The notes below the pieces were generated by a model, which was given only the letters and a program-made list of their open reading frames with translations, was not told the DNA's origin and did not search any database. Source: Ariolimax columbianus (taxonomy: Eukaryota > Mollusca > Gastropoda > Stylommatophora > Arionidae). From it: a stretch of 64,000 bases of DNA. The stretch lies in contig JAVGWX010000011.1 of assembly GCA_036924085.1 (NCBI GenBank), forward strand, positions 38,292,970-38,356,969, given 5' to 3'. The first letter of the stretch is position 1. Each line of letters opens with the position of its first letter. This document shows, in pieces, positions 13,801-25,800 of the stretch. The position numbers and the translations under genes are program-made.

Positions 13801-16800
13801 TCCTGAGAGGCGACTGTGTGACATAGCATAACACCAGCCATGGTTTGGTGGTTTTTAAGAGCAGCATAGATGGCGCCTAACAGCCTGCAAGTCTGCTTTG
13901 CTCTAGTTCTTGAGTCTATAGTCCTTGACATTTCTATATATTCCTTGACATTTCTATATTTCTTGACACTTCTATATTCCTTGACATTTCTATATTCCTT
14001 GACATTTCTATATTCCTTGACATTTCTACTTTAAAAAAATATAAAAGTACAATTCCACATGTAGCAATCTGTGCTCCTCAGACTTTCTTGCTCGCTGGTA
14101 GAAAACGAAAGAAGAGCACCACATCCAACTATCTCATCTCCACCGACCCGACAGACCTCACCCGCAACGGGGAAGCTTATTGTGGAAAACTCAGGTAGGT
14201 CATTTTGTAACAAAATAAAAAATCTGAGGTGTAGTAGTGACAAGCACATTTGAAGCTCTCGTAACTTAACTAAACTTCTTTATACTGATTTAAAAGACTC
14301 TGCAGAGTCTGTATACAACCTATTTCTTCTACTCCACTCGATCTAAAAATAACTATGTGCATCCAATCTATTTTTTAATGCGTTAACTGATCCTAACTTA
14401 ACTTAACTTAACGTAATTCCAGAATTACAGTTATGAAGAAAGACTCAGAAAAACCGGCCTACAGTGTCTAAAAAAGAGAAGAATTTGAGGTAATTTAATA
14501 CAGGTTTATAAGATAATAAACAGAAAGGATAAATTAGACTATAAGAAGTCATACAAAATACAACCACCTACTAGAACATGAGAGCACAGTTACAAATTAA
14601 TTAAAGAAAGGTCCAGATAAGATACCTGGAACTATTTTTTTAGTCAGAGAGTAGTGAATGCTTGGAAGCAGGACTAATTAATGCATTCAAAAATAGATTG
14701 AGGCACATAGTTATTTTTAGATCAAGTGAATGTAAAAGAAACTGGTTGTATACAGACTCTGCAGAGTCTTCTAAACCAGAATAAAGATGTTAAGTTATAT
14801 CCTAAGCATGCTGATGAAAATGGACCAGTGTCCTCCAGGCAGTTGGGCGATGCTTGGGTTCATCTGCGTGCTGCTCACTACTACAGGGATCACGTCGATC
14901 CCCATCTCATTAGCTAGAATGCCATGAAACAACTTGCTTCCAGGTAGATCTGCATGAAAGTGAAGTGGGCTCTTGGTTGGTATGTTCACCTGACCTGACC
15001 AACATAGTTCGATCAGTATGTTTTGCCTGACAGTGCTGGCAGCCGTTAAGCTGTCATTATGTGTGGTCCTGCTACAGGGCGTTTCCCATCACCGTCTCTA
15101 GGAAGTATATCAACACTGATGACTTATTTGATGATATGTGATGTTGAACACAACTGACATTGCAGCACTCCAGGCAGACTCATTTGTGTACGTTCACTTT
15201 CAGAGAATCAATCAGTCGTCACTTCTCTTGTTGCATAAACCATTGACAACATCTCACCACCTTACACTGTCCTAGGCTGCTCTTGCTGTCTCTCAAGTGT
15301 AATCATTTAATCTTAGTTCCGTCTCACATTCTCTTCTCCATCTATTTGTGGATCTACATGGGGGGGGGGGGGTACACAAACATTGGACCTGCCCAGTTCC
15401 TGTAATCTTAGTTTCGTCTCACATTCTCTTCTCCATCTATTTGTGTATCTACATGGGGGGGGGGGGGGGGGTACACAAACATTGGACCTGCCCAGTTCCT
15501 GTAATCTTAGTTTCGTCTCACATTCTCTTCTCCATCTATTTGTGTATCTACATGGGGGGGGGTACACAAACATTGGACCTGCCCAGTTCCTGTAATCTTA
15601 GTTTCGTCTCACATTCTCTTCTCCATCTATTTGTGTATCTACATGGGGGGGGGGGTACACAAACATTGGACCTGCCCAGTTCCTGTAATCTTAGTTTCGT
15701 CTCACATTCTCTTCTCCATCTATTTGTGGGTCTACATGGGGGGGGGTACACAAACATTGGACCTGCCCAGTTCCTGTAATCTTAGTTTCGTCTCACATTC
15801 TCTTCTCCATCTATTTGTGGGTCTACATGGGGGGTACACAAACATTGGACCAGCCCAGTTCCTATTGTCATCATCGTACATGTTGATTTGTGTCAGATGG
15901 AAACCCATATACAGACCAATGTAACTTGTACTAGAGAAAAAAGAGAACTACTGGACATGAAAATATGTATGTTGTTTTTAGGTTGTTTTTTTTGTGTGGG
16001 ATGATGGGAGGTGAAACAATGGACAGATATTTATAGCTCCTTATAAGTGTCACTACAGGTCTGAGTGGTTGGCCGGGATCATTGTGTATGACAAGGACAA
16101 GAATAGTACCACTGCCCCACGGAGAGCATGTCATAGAAAGCGACAAACTGTGTGACAGGGCATAACACTGGCCATGGTTAGGTGGTTTGTTTAGAGCAGC
16201 ATAGATGGCGCCTAACAGGCTGCGGGTCTACTTTGCTCTAGAGTTTAAGATGGACTAGCACATTGGTTAACCACTCTCTATGAAACTTGTCCCAACACAG
16301 CAGAGTAATAAGCTGCTCAAGCCTAGCCCGCTAAGCAGGAAATCTTTCTTCCTGCTAGAACCAGCTTACGCCAGTGCTGGGACCTGCACAGGGGTATTTG
16401 CCCCTGTAGAAGTACAGGTCTACTAAGACTAAAACCTGGGAGGTCTTAGCCAGTATGAATACCTGACACTGACTCAAATTTACTGATAAGTTTTGCCGGA
16501 CCAGACGTTAGACTCCTCTCCCCACACATCAGAGGTAAGATCTTAGCTCATATTTTTGTTGCTTGTTGTTCCTAATACTTAACTTAACATCTTTATACTG
16601 GTTTAGAAGGCTCTGCAGAGTCTGTATACAACCAGTTTGATTTACATTTCCTTGCTCTATAACCTATGTGCATCCAATCTATTCTTAAATGCATTGATTG
16701 TCCTTGCCTCTACTACTTCATGTGGCAATGCATTCCAAACATTCACCAATCTCTGACTAAAAAAATGTACTTAATATCTAATCTTGACCTTTCTTTAGTT

Positions 16801-19800
16801 AATTTGTAGCTATGCCCTCTTGTTCTTGTAGGTGGTCGTATTTTGAAAAACTCCTTATAATCTAATTTATCCTTTCCTTTGATTATTTTGTAAACTGTAT
16901 TTAGTCGCCTTAAATTCTTCTATTTTCTGGACACTGTAGACCGGTTATTCGTAGTCTTTCCTCATACCTGTAATTCTGAAATTCCCACTATCAGCTTTGC
17001 CGCTCTTTTTTGTATATTTCCCAGCATGTCAATATCTACTGAACGATAAGGACTGCACACCTGTATACAGTACTCCAATCTGGATCTAACTATTGCTTTA
17101 TACAGTTTTACAATCACTTCCTTGCTCCTATGTTTAATATTTCTGTTTATCATACTTAACATTTCATTTGTCTTTTTTCACTGCTACCTGGACTTGCTCA
17201 CTCACTTTACCTGGATGATCTTTTATAACCCCTTAGGTCCCTTTCCTTTTCTCTTTCTAATATTGTTCTCGCCCATTCTGTAATTATGTTCCATATTGGA
17301 TCTACCCATGGGGATGACTGTACATTTATCTACATTAAAATCCATTTGCCAGCTCACAGACCATTCTCAAATTATTTTCTGATGAAGTCCTTTAGACTGT
17401 AATGTTGGAATCGTTTCTGTTTTCGTCTTAGCGCAGTGTCTGGCCATACCTGTTATGATGGGTTTTTTTTCACTTCTCCTACAGGTCTAACTTACTCGGC
17501 ACTCAATTCACATTATTTGATAATGGGGACAATCCTAAAAAGGCTGGACCCCAGGCAGCAAGACAAGAGCTAGTAGCCGCTGCTTATGTAAGTGTTTCAC
17601 AAAATGTCTTTTGATTTTAGTCTCAAATGTTGAGCCCCATGAATTTAGGAGAACATACAAATCCCTTACTCAGATTGAAAAATTAAAGAGGCTAACTGAT
17701 CATCCTCTACACCAGAAGGTCCAAGAGAGAATAAAAAACAGACTACTAAGGAAAAGTCCCAACCATCTGGCCAGAGAAATCTACAGAAAACACGCAGACA
17801 TTCTTAAAGCTTGAACTAAAAAGTGCGAAGCACTCATTCCAGAACCTTGGACATGGAGCCAGGACAGGTCCAAACTAATCTTGGTGGTTCCAGGATTAAC
17901 GAAGAAAAGTGAGCACTCAGCAACGCAACAAAAAATCTATGTTCTACAGGAACTAAAGAGACAGTACCCTAGCAACTATTGGTTGGACACACGTGTACAT
18001 AGCTGGATCAGCCTCGGTGAGCGATAAAAGGTGAGGCAGTGGAATCTACATTGGACACTCCAATGGCGACATAGAAAATCACTCCATACCAGCAGGAGAG
18101 ACATGTACCAATTTCAGAACTGAAGCAAGAGCTGTTCATGCAGCAACTCAGATTCTTATCAGCCAAAACATAACTACAAGGAAAACAGTCATTCTAACAG
18201 ACTCCAAGAGTGAACTCCAAGTCATCTCGTTCCAAACAAGATAGACTCTCACATGAAATAAAATACATCAGATTGCTGTCTCAAAAAACAGATTTAGTCT
18301 TACAGTGGATTCTGCCTCACTGTGGGATCCCTGGAAACGAGAAAGTAGATGAGCTCACAAAAGCAGGAAGTGGTGGCACGCATACTCCCCATCCACAGAG
18401 CTATAAAGAAGCAAAGACACTCATCAAACGATCCATGAGAACAGAATGGAGAGACCAGCACAAAGAATACAAGCCAGAAAATGACAGCATAGACAAACTT
18501 AGCAGAGATGGGCAGACAAAGATCTTCAGACTCATAACGGGACATTGCAGACTCCAAGCACATCTCCACAGAATGGGTCTCAGAGACACCGCCACATGCG
18601 ATTGTTGGGCATCCAAGCAAATACCAGAACATATTCTGCAGGACTGCTCGACCTATGCAGACCAAAGAGAGGCAGTATGGCCTGTGAGAGCTACTATACT
18701 CGAAAAGCTGTGTGGGACTAGCGAATACCTAAAACGCAGTCTCCTTCGAGAACTTCACTGGACTAGAAGTATAACATCAGTTGATCAATAAAGATTGTAG
18801 TCTTATGATTTCTTTTTCAATAGGAATTTTTTTTTTATTTAATGTTTTTATTTTTTTGTTACCCTATTTCTCTATTCCCCAAGGCAGTGTATATTGCACT
18901 ATGTTTTTATTTTGCGTCTGTCGGCCCAGTGCATACGATTTTGGCATGGATTTTATGTAAGAGTCTGCTTCCTCCTGTATTTTCTAAGGGTTTGCTTTCC
19001 CGGGGTAATGACCGGTGCTGTGACGGAGAGTGAACCCAGCACCTTTGGATTGTGAGACGTGTCACTTAAGTTTGAAGCTACTGATGCTGAGTTGAACTAA
19101 CTCTTAGCTACGTTTCTCTTTGATAGTGAATTACATTAACTGGTCTTCTGAGGTTTTCACACTTTTTTTATTAATTCACAAACATTTAGACCCCCATTTG
19201 TTTGGATACACCAATCGTCTTGTAAATTCATGAAATTGTCACAAATCACTGATAGTGTTTGTAACCAGATCAGCAAATCTGTTAGTTTCCACTACAAACG
19301 TATTTATAACATCTACATAAACAAACTAAACAGACCTACCTCAGAAAAATCAGTTGCAACAACTTAACTTCATCACAATCAATAATGGGAGAACCTTCCA
19401 AATCTATGTGAAACAGAATAAAATTGTTTAAAAATTATTTAAAGTCAAAGTCAGCATTATGTTGTCATCTTGGCAGGCAGAAATGGTCTCATTTTCGATT
19501 CAGTTGTTTCTATAGAAAAACCAGTGTTACTCCAAATCTCACACCCATTTACCATTTCTGGTATAACCATACTATTAAAGGTGTGAGCCCTGGCCTTGAC
19601 GTCAGTCATCTGCTGGATTATCAGTTTAATACATTTGAAGCTAAACCAACTCGTCGGTCTCCTGCGTACGATCTCCTTGTCAATGTTGTGGCTGTTTTTA
19701 ATTTCCTGGCCTACGTAGACATAGGCATTGACATTTTCAATTCCCTTATTTTCTAACCGAAGCCCCCACCTGGAGGGGCAGGTAGTGTTCAGTAGAAACT

Positions 19801-22800
19801 GGGTCCTTTTTCCATTTATTTTCAGGCCAGCCGCCTTGCCTGCTTCATTCAACTCATTTAGGTTTTGTTGGACATTGCTGTGACTGAAGATTGCAATGTT
19901 GTCCGCTAAACATACATGTGAGAGCATCTCATCATCTCGGTTGATGCCTTGATCCTGCCAGTTTAGAAACCTAAAAGCGTCTTCAAGGCAGCTATAAATA
20001 ATTTTGAGGAGATAGTATTCCCTTGTCATACTCCGTACTGTATAGGGATGCCTATTTCTCCAGACCTAATTGCTTATTTTGTATCGTGTGTGTCATTTAG
20101 GAAACAAATGTTCTGGGATTCAAGGGTCCTCGGAAGATGACCATTATCATACCAGGAATGACCAGTGAACACCAGCGTGTCAACATCAAGCCTTATGGGG
20201 TAAGTTCCTCTCGGAATACTGTGAATCCTGTTATTTTTATGTCTACCTCTCTTTCTGTCTACCTCTCTTTCTGTTCCCCTGCAGATTCCATGTGAGAGCT
20301 TGCCTAGCTATGTTGGATGGTGCTTTTGTCCACCCTAATTTTTTTCTCTTAATTTGTTGAAAATGAACTTTGTTCCCTGATATCAACTGGAGAGAGACAG
20401 AAAGGGCAGACCCAGTTTAAACTTTGTGGGAGAGGAAGGTTGTCAATGGGCTTTGCACTGAAATAAATGCTTGGCATTGATGATGAGATGCTACAGAGAT
20501 GTTGTTTCACAGAAGAGTGTCTCTTTCAGCAGATTACATAGGGTATTGAGGATTCCTCTAGCTCGCTGGTTAAACACATTCCTAATCTGGCCTCTCAAGT
20601 GTTCCCTTTTACTTGAACTTCAAAATATTTCAAATTTCTGCAGTAAAATATGCCAGATGTTGTTTGAAACAACATTCATAGACCCTTGATTGGGAGACAA
20701 CTCATTCAGTGACCATCATGCACGATGGCATCTTTAAGGGCAGCAACAAACTCCCACCACTTCTCTTTGTTTTCGAGCATCCTTCGTACAGTGCCCCAGC
20801 TATTATTCATGATTTCTTCTTTTTCGTCATTCATTCTCAAACTCCCCCTACCTAGCCCAAAAAAGGGCTTTGTAAGTAGCAGGATGTAGTCCGGAGAACG
20901 GAATGCATTGTGTCGTAGTTTATAGCTTGACTGCGATATTTGCACCTTTTAGTCCAACACATGTGACTTCAGCATGGCATTTTTGGGTAATAGTCTCCTG
21001 TCTTCGATCCCTTCTCTTTATCCAGCCTGTACCTGGTCAGCCTTCTCTCTTCGATCCCTTCTCCTTAGCCAGTCTGCCCTGTTGTAGCCTTTTATCCAGC
21101 ATCACCCTGTGGAGATGGAAAAAGGGTCTTGGCAGCTCTGGATTGCTGGCCTGATGCTAACAGCCAGCTTTGGGTCGCTGACCGCCAAAGTTCATGCACT
21201 GCTCAGCATTTTGTTCCCATTCATGATTTCTATTTTGACATCTGCGATTCTACCCAAAGTTCTCTTAGGTCGGCCTCTCCTTTGCCTTCTCTTTGGAGTC
21301 CATACCATGTCGGTTCTGGTGATGGTATCAGGTTATCTTTTTTGGACGTAGCCAACCCAATTTCACCGTTGACCTGTACTGATTGTGTGCACATCTTCTT
21401 TATTGTTCTGGGGATGCTGTTCTTTGTTGGTAAGGGTTTTTGACCAACAAATTATGTGAATCTTTCTTAGGTAGGTTGTGTGTAAAGATGAAATTTTATT
21501 TTTTTGTCTATTACTTTTCAACGTTCCATACCATACAGAAGAACACTTACTTACTTCCCCTGTCCTGGACATCGCATCAGATATCATGTGTCCAATATTC
21601 TGTCCCATAGATTGCCTTGTCATTCCCCCTGTATTATACGCTTTTATATGGCAGCAAAATGTGGACAACATATGCCAAACAACAGGATCAGCTTAACACC
21701 TTTCACCTACGGCGTATGAGATCCATCCTTGGCATCTCATGGATAGACAGGGTGACAAATGCGGTCTTTCAAGTATGCACACCCTCTTTTGCCAATGAAG
21801 ACTGTGGTGGCTTGGTCATATTCATCGCAAGAAAGACGGTTGCATCCCCCATCCTCTATGGGCAGCTGACGTGAAGTAAAAGAACAGCTGGCCGACCACA
21901 TTTGCGGTTCAAAGACGCGTGTAAGCGGGACATGACGGCTCTGGATATGGATCTGGCATCTTGGGAAGACATAGCTGCAGACCAATCCAAATGGAGATGT
22001 AACCTGAAGAGCCACCTCAGGCTGAGCGAAAATAAGCTCATGCAACACAGGGAAGTGAAGAGGCAACGCTGAAAGGAAAAGGCAAACCAAAAACTCAGTA
22101 GAGAGTTACTACTCCAAGGACGCATCAACCTATAGTCAGACATGACTGAAAAGGGGCTACCATACCCCCTGTACATGTCATCCATATTGCATGTTTCCAA
22201 AAAGTTCATCAGATCATCAGGTGGTTTAGGTCTTGTGTCGTCTCACAGTCACATGTCTCATCATCCCTGTATCCACATCTCTTTAAGTTCTTCCTGCATT
22301 GAGCTACACTAGTTCAAAGTCCATTTAAGGACTTCCATGTTGCATAAGGTAAGTGATGTTCAGTTTAAGCATAGGTTCTCCCAGCAGCTTGATCCAGGAA
22401 GCACAAAATGTGCTTAACTGTTCAATTTTCTTAGTTTAGGCGTTTGTGCTGTACTGCGAAGACTTCTAAACGTTGTTTAAGCTAGCAAAAGCTATGATGG
22501 CTTTATTCATTCTGCTTTTGAATGTCGTTACTTGTTCTACCACCTGGTGCAACTGTGTTCCCATGGTATATAAATGTAGCTGTCTTTCAATCAAACAATT
22601 TAAGGTCATTGCTCCTCTTGGTGCAAAGGCTTTTGACAACATACACTCCCCTGGGCTGCTCTTTCCACCTCCCTCTATGTGTAATCATTTAATCTGAGTT
22701 CCTTTTGTATTGTAGTTTACAACTAGATTGTAATATCTGCTCTATTTGGTCAGACACATCCTGTTTCAGCACTGCATTTTGGGGGCTGAGTTTACCTTCT

Positions 22801-25800
22801 CTCTTCGATCCCTATTCTCTTTGCCAGACTACCTGACTGCAGCCTGTTTCTAGGGCCACCGCTTGGAGGCAGAATAAGATCTTGATCAGCAAATGTTTGC
22901 TGATCTGACCTAAGCTGCTGAAAAATGCAAGTGATCCATGAGCGTGGCCTTGCACCAAAGGTTCACAACAGTTTGGTCCACTGGTAAGGTTTCTGCTGCA
23001 TAGAGGGATGAAATCATCATCTCCGTATACAAAAGAAAAGGACCTCGCTCTGAATGTAGCACCTACAGGCCCATCACATTACTTTGTCTCCAAAAACATT
23101 TTCTTCTTCATGTAATTTTGGATCTACCTCTCCTTCTCTTCTCTTGGGGATTCCATGTAAGAGCCTGTTTGGCTATTTTGGACGGTGTCTTTCATAGCAT
23201 ATGTCCTATTCAGCCCCATTTTCTTCTCTTAATTTGTTGTTCCAGTGGATGTTGATGGTACAAATATCACAGTCATTTTGTAATCTATGACAACGCATTC
23301 CGCTCTCCGAACAACATCCTGCTACTTGCAAAGCCCTTTTCAGGGCTTGTTAGCGGAAGTTTAGAAATGAACAACGAAGAAGAATAAGAACATCCTATCC
23401 CGCAGTAAGTGTAAGCCACAAAAGCTTCAACAAATATGGACAGGTCAGTAATAGGACTGGTGTGTATTTGTTAAAGACATGTGCTTCACAAAGTTAAACA
23501 GTTATGTTGGGGGATATAATTTTAACATGGTTTGTTCTTGTGTGTGTCTCTAGGCTCATGATGGACTTATTGAGAGATGGAAGCGGAAAAACATGGAGAA
23601 CTTGCTTGAGCTGCACAATAAAACCCCAGTGTGGAACGATGGTTTGTCTAGTTAATGTCTAGATTATTAGAAGGGTTAATGTAGATAGGCTATTAGAATG
23701 GTTAATGTAGATAGGTTAGTTAATGCAGATATATTAGAAGGGATAATGTAGATAGGTTATTAGAATGGTTAATGAAGATAGGTTATTAGAATGGTTAATG
23801 TAGATCGGTTATTAGAATGGTTAATGTAGACAGGATATTATAATTGTTAATGTAGATAGGTTAGTTAATGCAGATATATTAGAAGGGTTAATGTAGATAG
23901 GTTATTAGAATGGTTAATGTAGATAGGTTATTATAAGGGTTAGTGTAGATAAGTTATTAGAATGTTAATGTAGATAGGTTATTAGAATGGTTAATGTAGA
24001 TAGGTTATTAGAATGATTAATGTAGATAGGTTATTAGAATGGTTAATGTAGATAGGTTATTAGAATGGTTAATGTAGATAGGTTATTAGAATGGTTAATG
24101 TAGATAGGTTAGTTAATGCAGATATATTAGAAGGGTTAATGTAGATAGGTTATTAGAATGGTTAATGTAGATATATTATTAGAAGGGTTAATGTAGATAG
24201 ATTATTAGAATGGTTAATGTAGATATGTTATTAGAAGGGGTCAATGTAGTTAGATTATTATTGTTGTTACAAATTCAGTAGCATCCAGGCTCTTGCCCTT
24301 TGGCCCAATGCCATGTAATGGTATCTGCACGTGTTTATCGGTTGTTGTCTAGTTCCATACAAAGTGTTCCATTTGTCTGACCTCGGAGGAAGAATATTTT
24401 TATTGAAATCGTTGAGCATTGCGCACTCAAAGAGATGATGATCAGCGGTGTCACATGTCTAGCTAGCACTCAGGAGTATGTTGTGGTTGGATTCTGTTCA
24501 GGTGCTTGTTAAGTGGGATGTGTTGGGCTCTCAACCAGAGAAAGGTGCACTGATCCTTCCGTGTGAGTTGATATCATCTGGATTAGGGCTTGCCATATGT
24601 TTATAGACCACCCCAGTGTTTCCCTAGGCCCATGTGTTCAGCCAAGTTTCTTTGTTTGCTGTTCTTATGAGCTGTTTGTAGAGCTGTTGCTGTGTGTGGC
24701 TGTTCTTGTATTGATCCCTTCTTTGCTAGTCTGTCTGCCTTGTCATTGCCAGGTGTGTTTGAATGTCCAGGAATCCATTGGAGAACTATTTTGACAACAT
24801 GGGAAGGGATAATATGATCAATGTATAGAGATATTTGGATAAGGTCAGGTCTACAATGACCAGCAACTTCTAATGCTGTGAAAATAACAATGTTTTGGGC
24901 CTTTGAAGGAAAGGCATCAAGAACTATTCTCAGATGGTGCAAAGTGGCTTAAAGTGCAGTGATTTCAGCTTCATGGTTAGAGCAAATCTCAGCACAAGCA
25001 TCAGACAGCTGATCAGAGTTTCCGTCCACATATTCTATATAAACGCCATAACCTGCTTTGATGGTGACTTTAAATGCAGATCCATCAGTATATACATGTA
25101 TCCATTCACTGGGATAGATATCAGTAGTTCCTTGAGCTGCTCGCATGAAAGAACTTGAATCTGAACTTTTGGTTGTATCATCTATTAATTTTGTCAGTAT
25201 TTCCTGTGTTTTAAGGAACAGGAACAAGAGGACACAGCTACAAATTAATTAAAGAAAGGTCCAGATTAGATGCTAGAATATGTTTTGTTAGTTAAAGAAT
25301 GGTGAATGCTTGGAATGCATTGCCACAGGAAATAGTGGAGGCAGGGTCAATTAGTGCATTCAAGAATAGAAGTGAAGTAAAAGAAACTGGTTAAATACAG
25401 ACTCTGCAAAGTCTTCTAACCCAGTATAAAGACATTAAGTTAAGTTAAAGTCAAGTGGCAACAATACAATTTCTTGCATTTGTTAGGTCCTGAGCTTATT
25501 AACTCTTACAAACCGGAATTGTTATACACACCTCATTGGTTTCTCAAATGAAAATACAATGAGTTACTTCCCTTACCATATAGCGTTAAATAAAATCCAG
25601 AAACGCTGATAAAACTGAACAAATGCAGTTCAATGTGCAGTTAACGATATTAGCCTTATGGTATCAAGGAATCTCCTGGAAGAGTGATAGCAGCGCTCTT
25701 TCGGCCTTTAAGAGTTAACACATGGTCAGCATTAGTACCATTCCTAGACAGCCTCTACGGAGATGCCAATAGCTGATCACTGCTCTCTCGAGATGTTTAT

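Noticed and set aside
15313..15924. Overlapping frames with poly-Gly/poly-Pro blocks
   Set aside because: Minisatellite with G tracts of different lengths; frames change from unit to unit.
17611..18791. Host RNase H or a continuation of the Tubby coding sequence after exon 4
   Set aside because: The exon 4 donor and exon 5 acceptor join in phase and give the expected Tubby sequence; the RNase H pieces are frameshifted LINE remnants.
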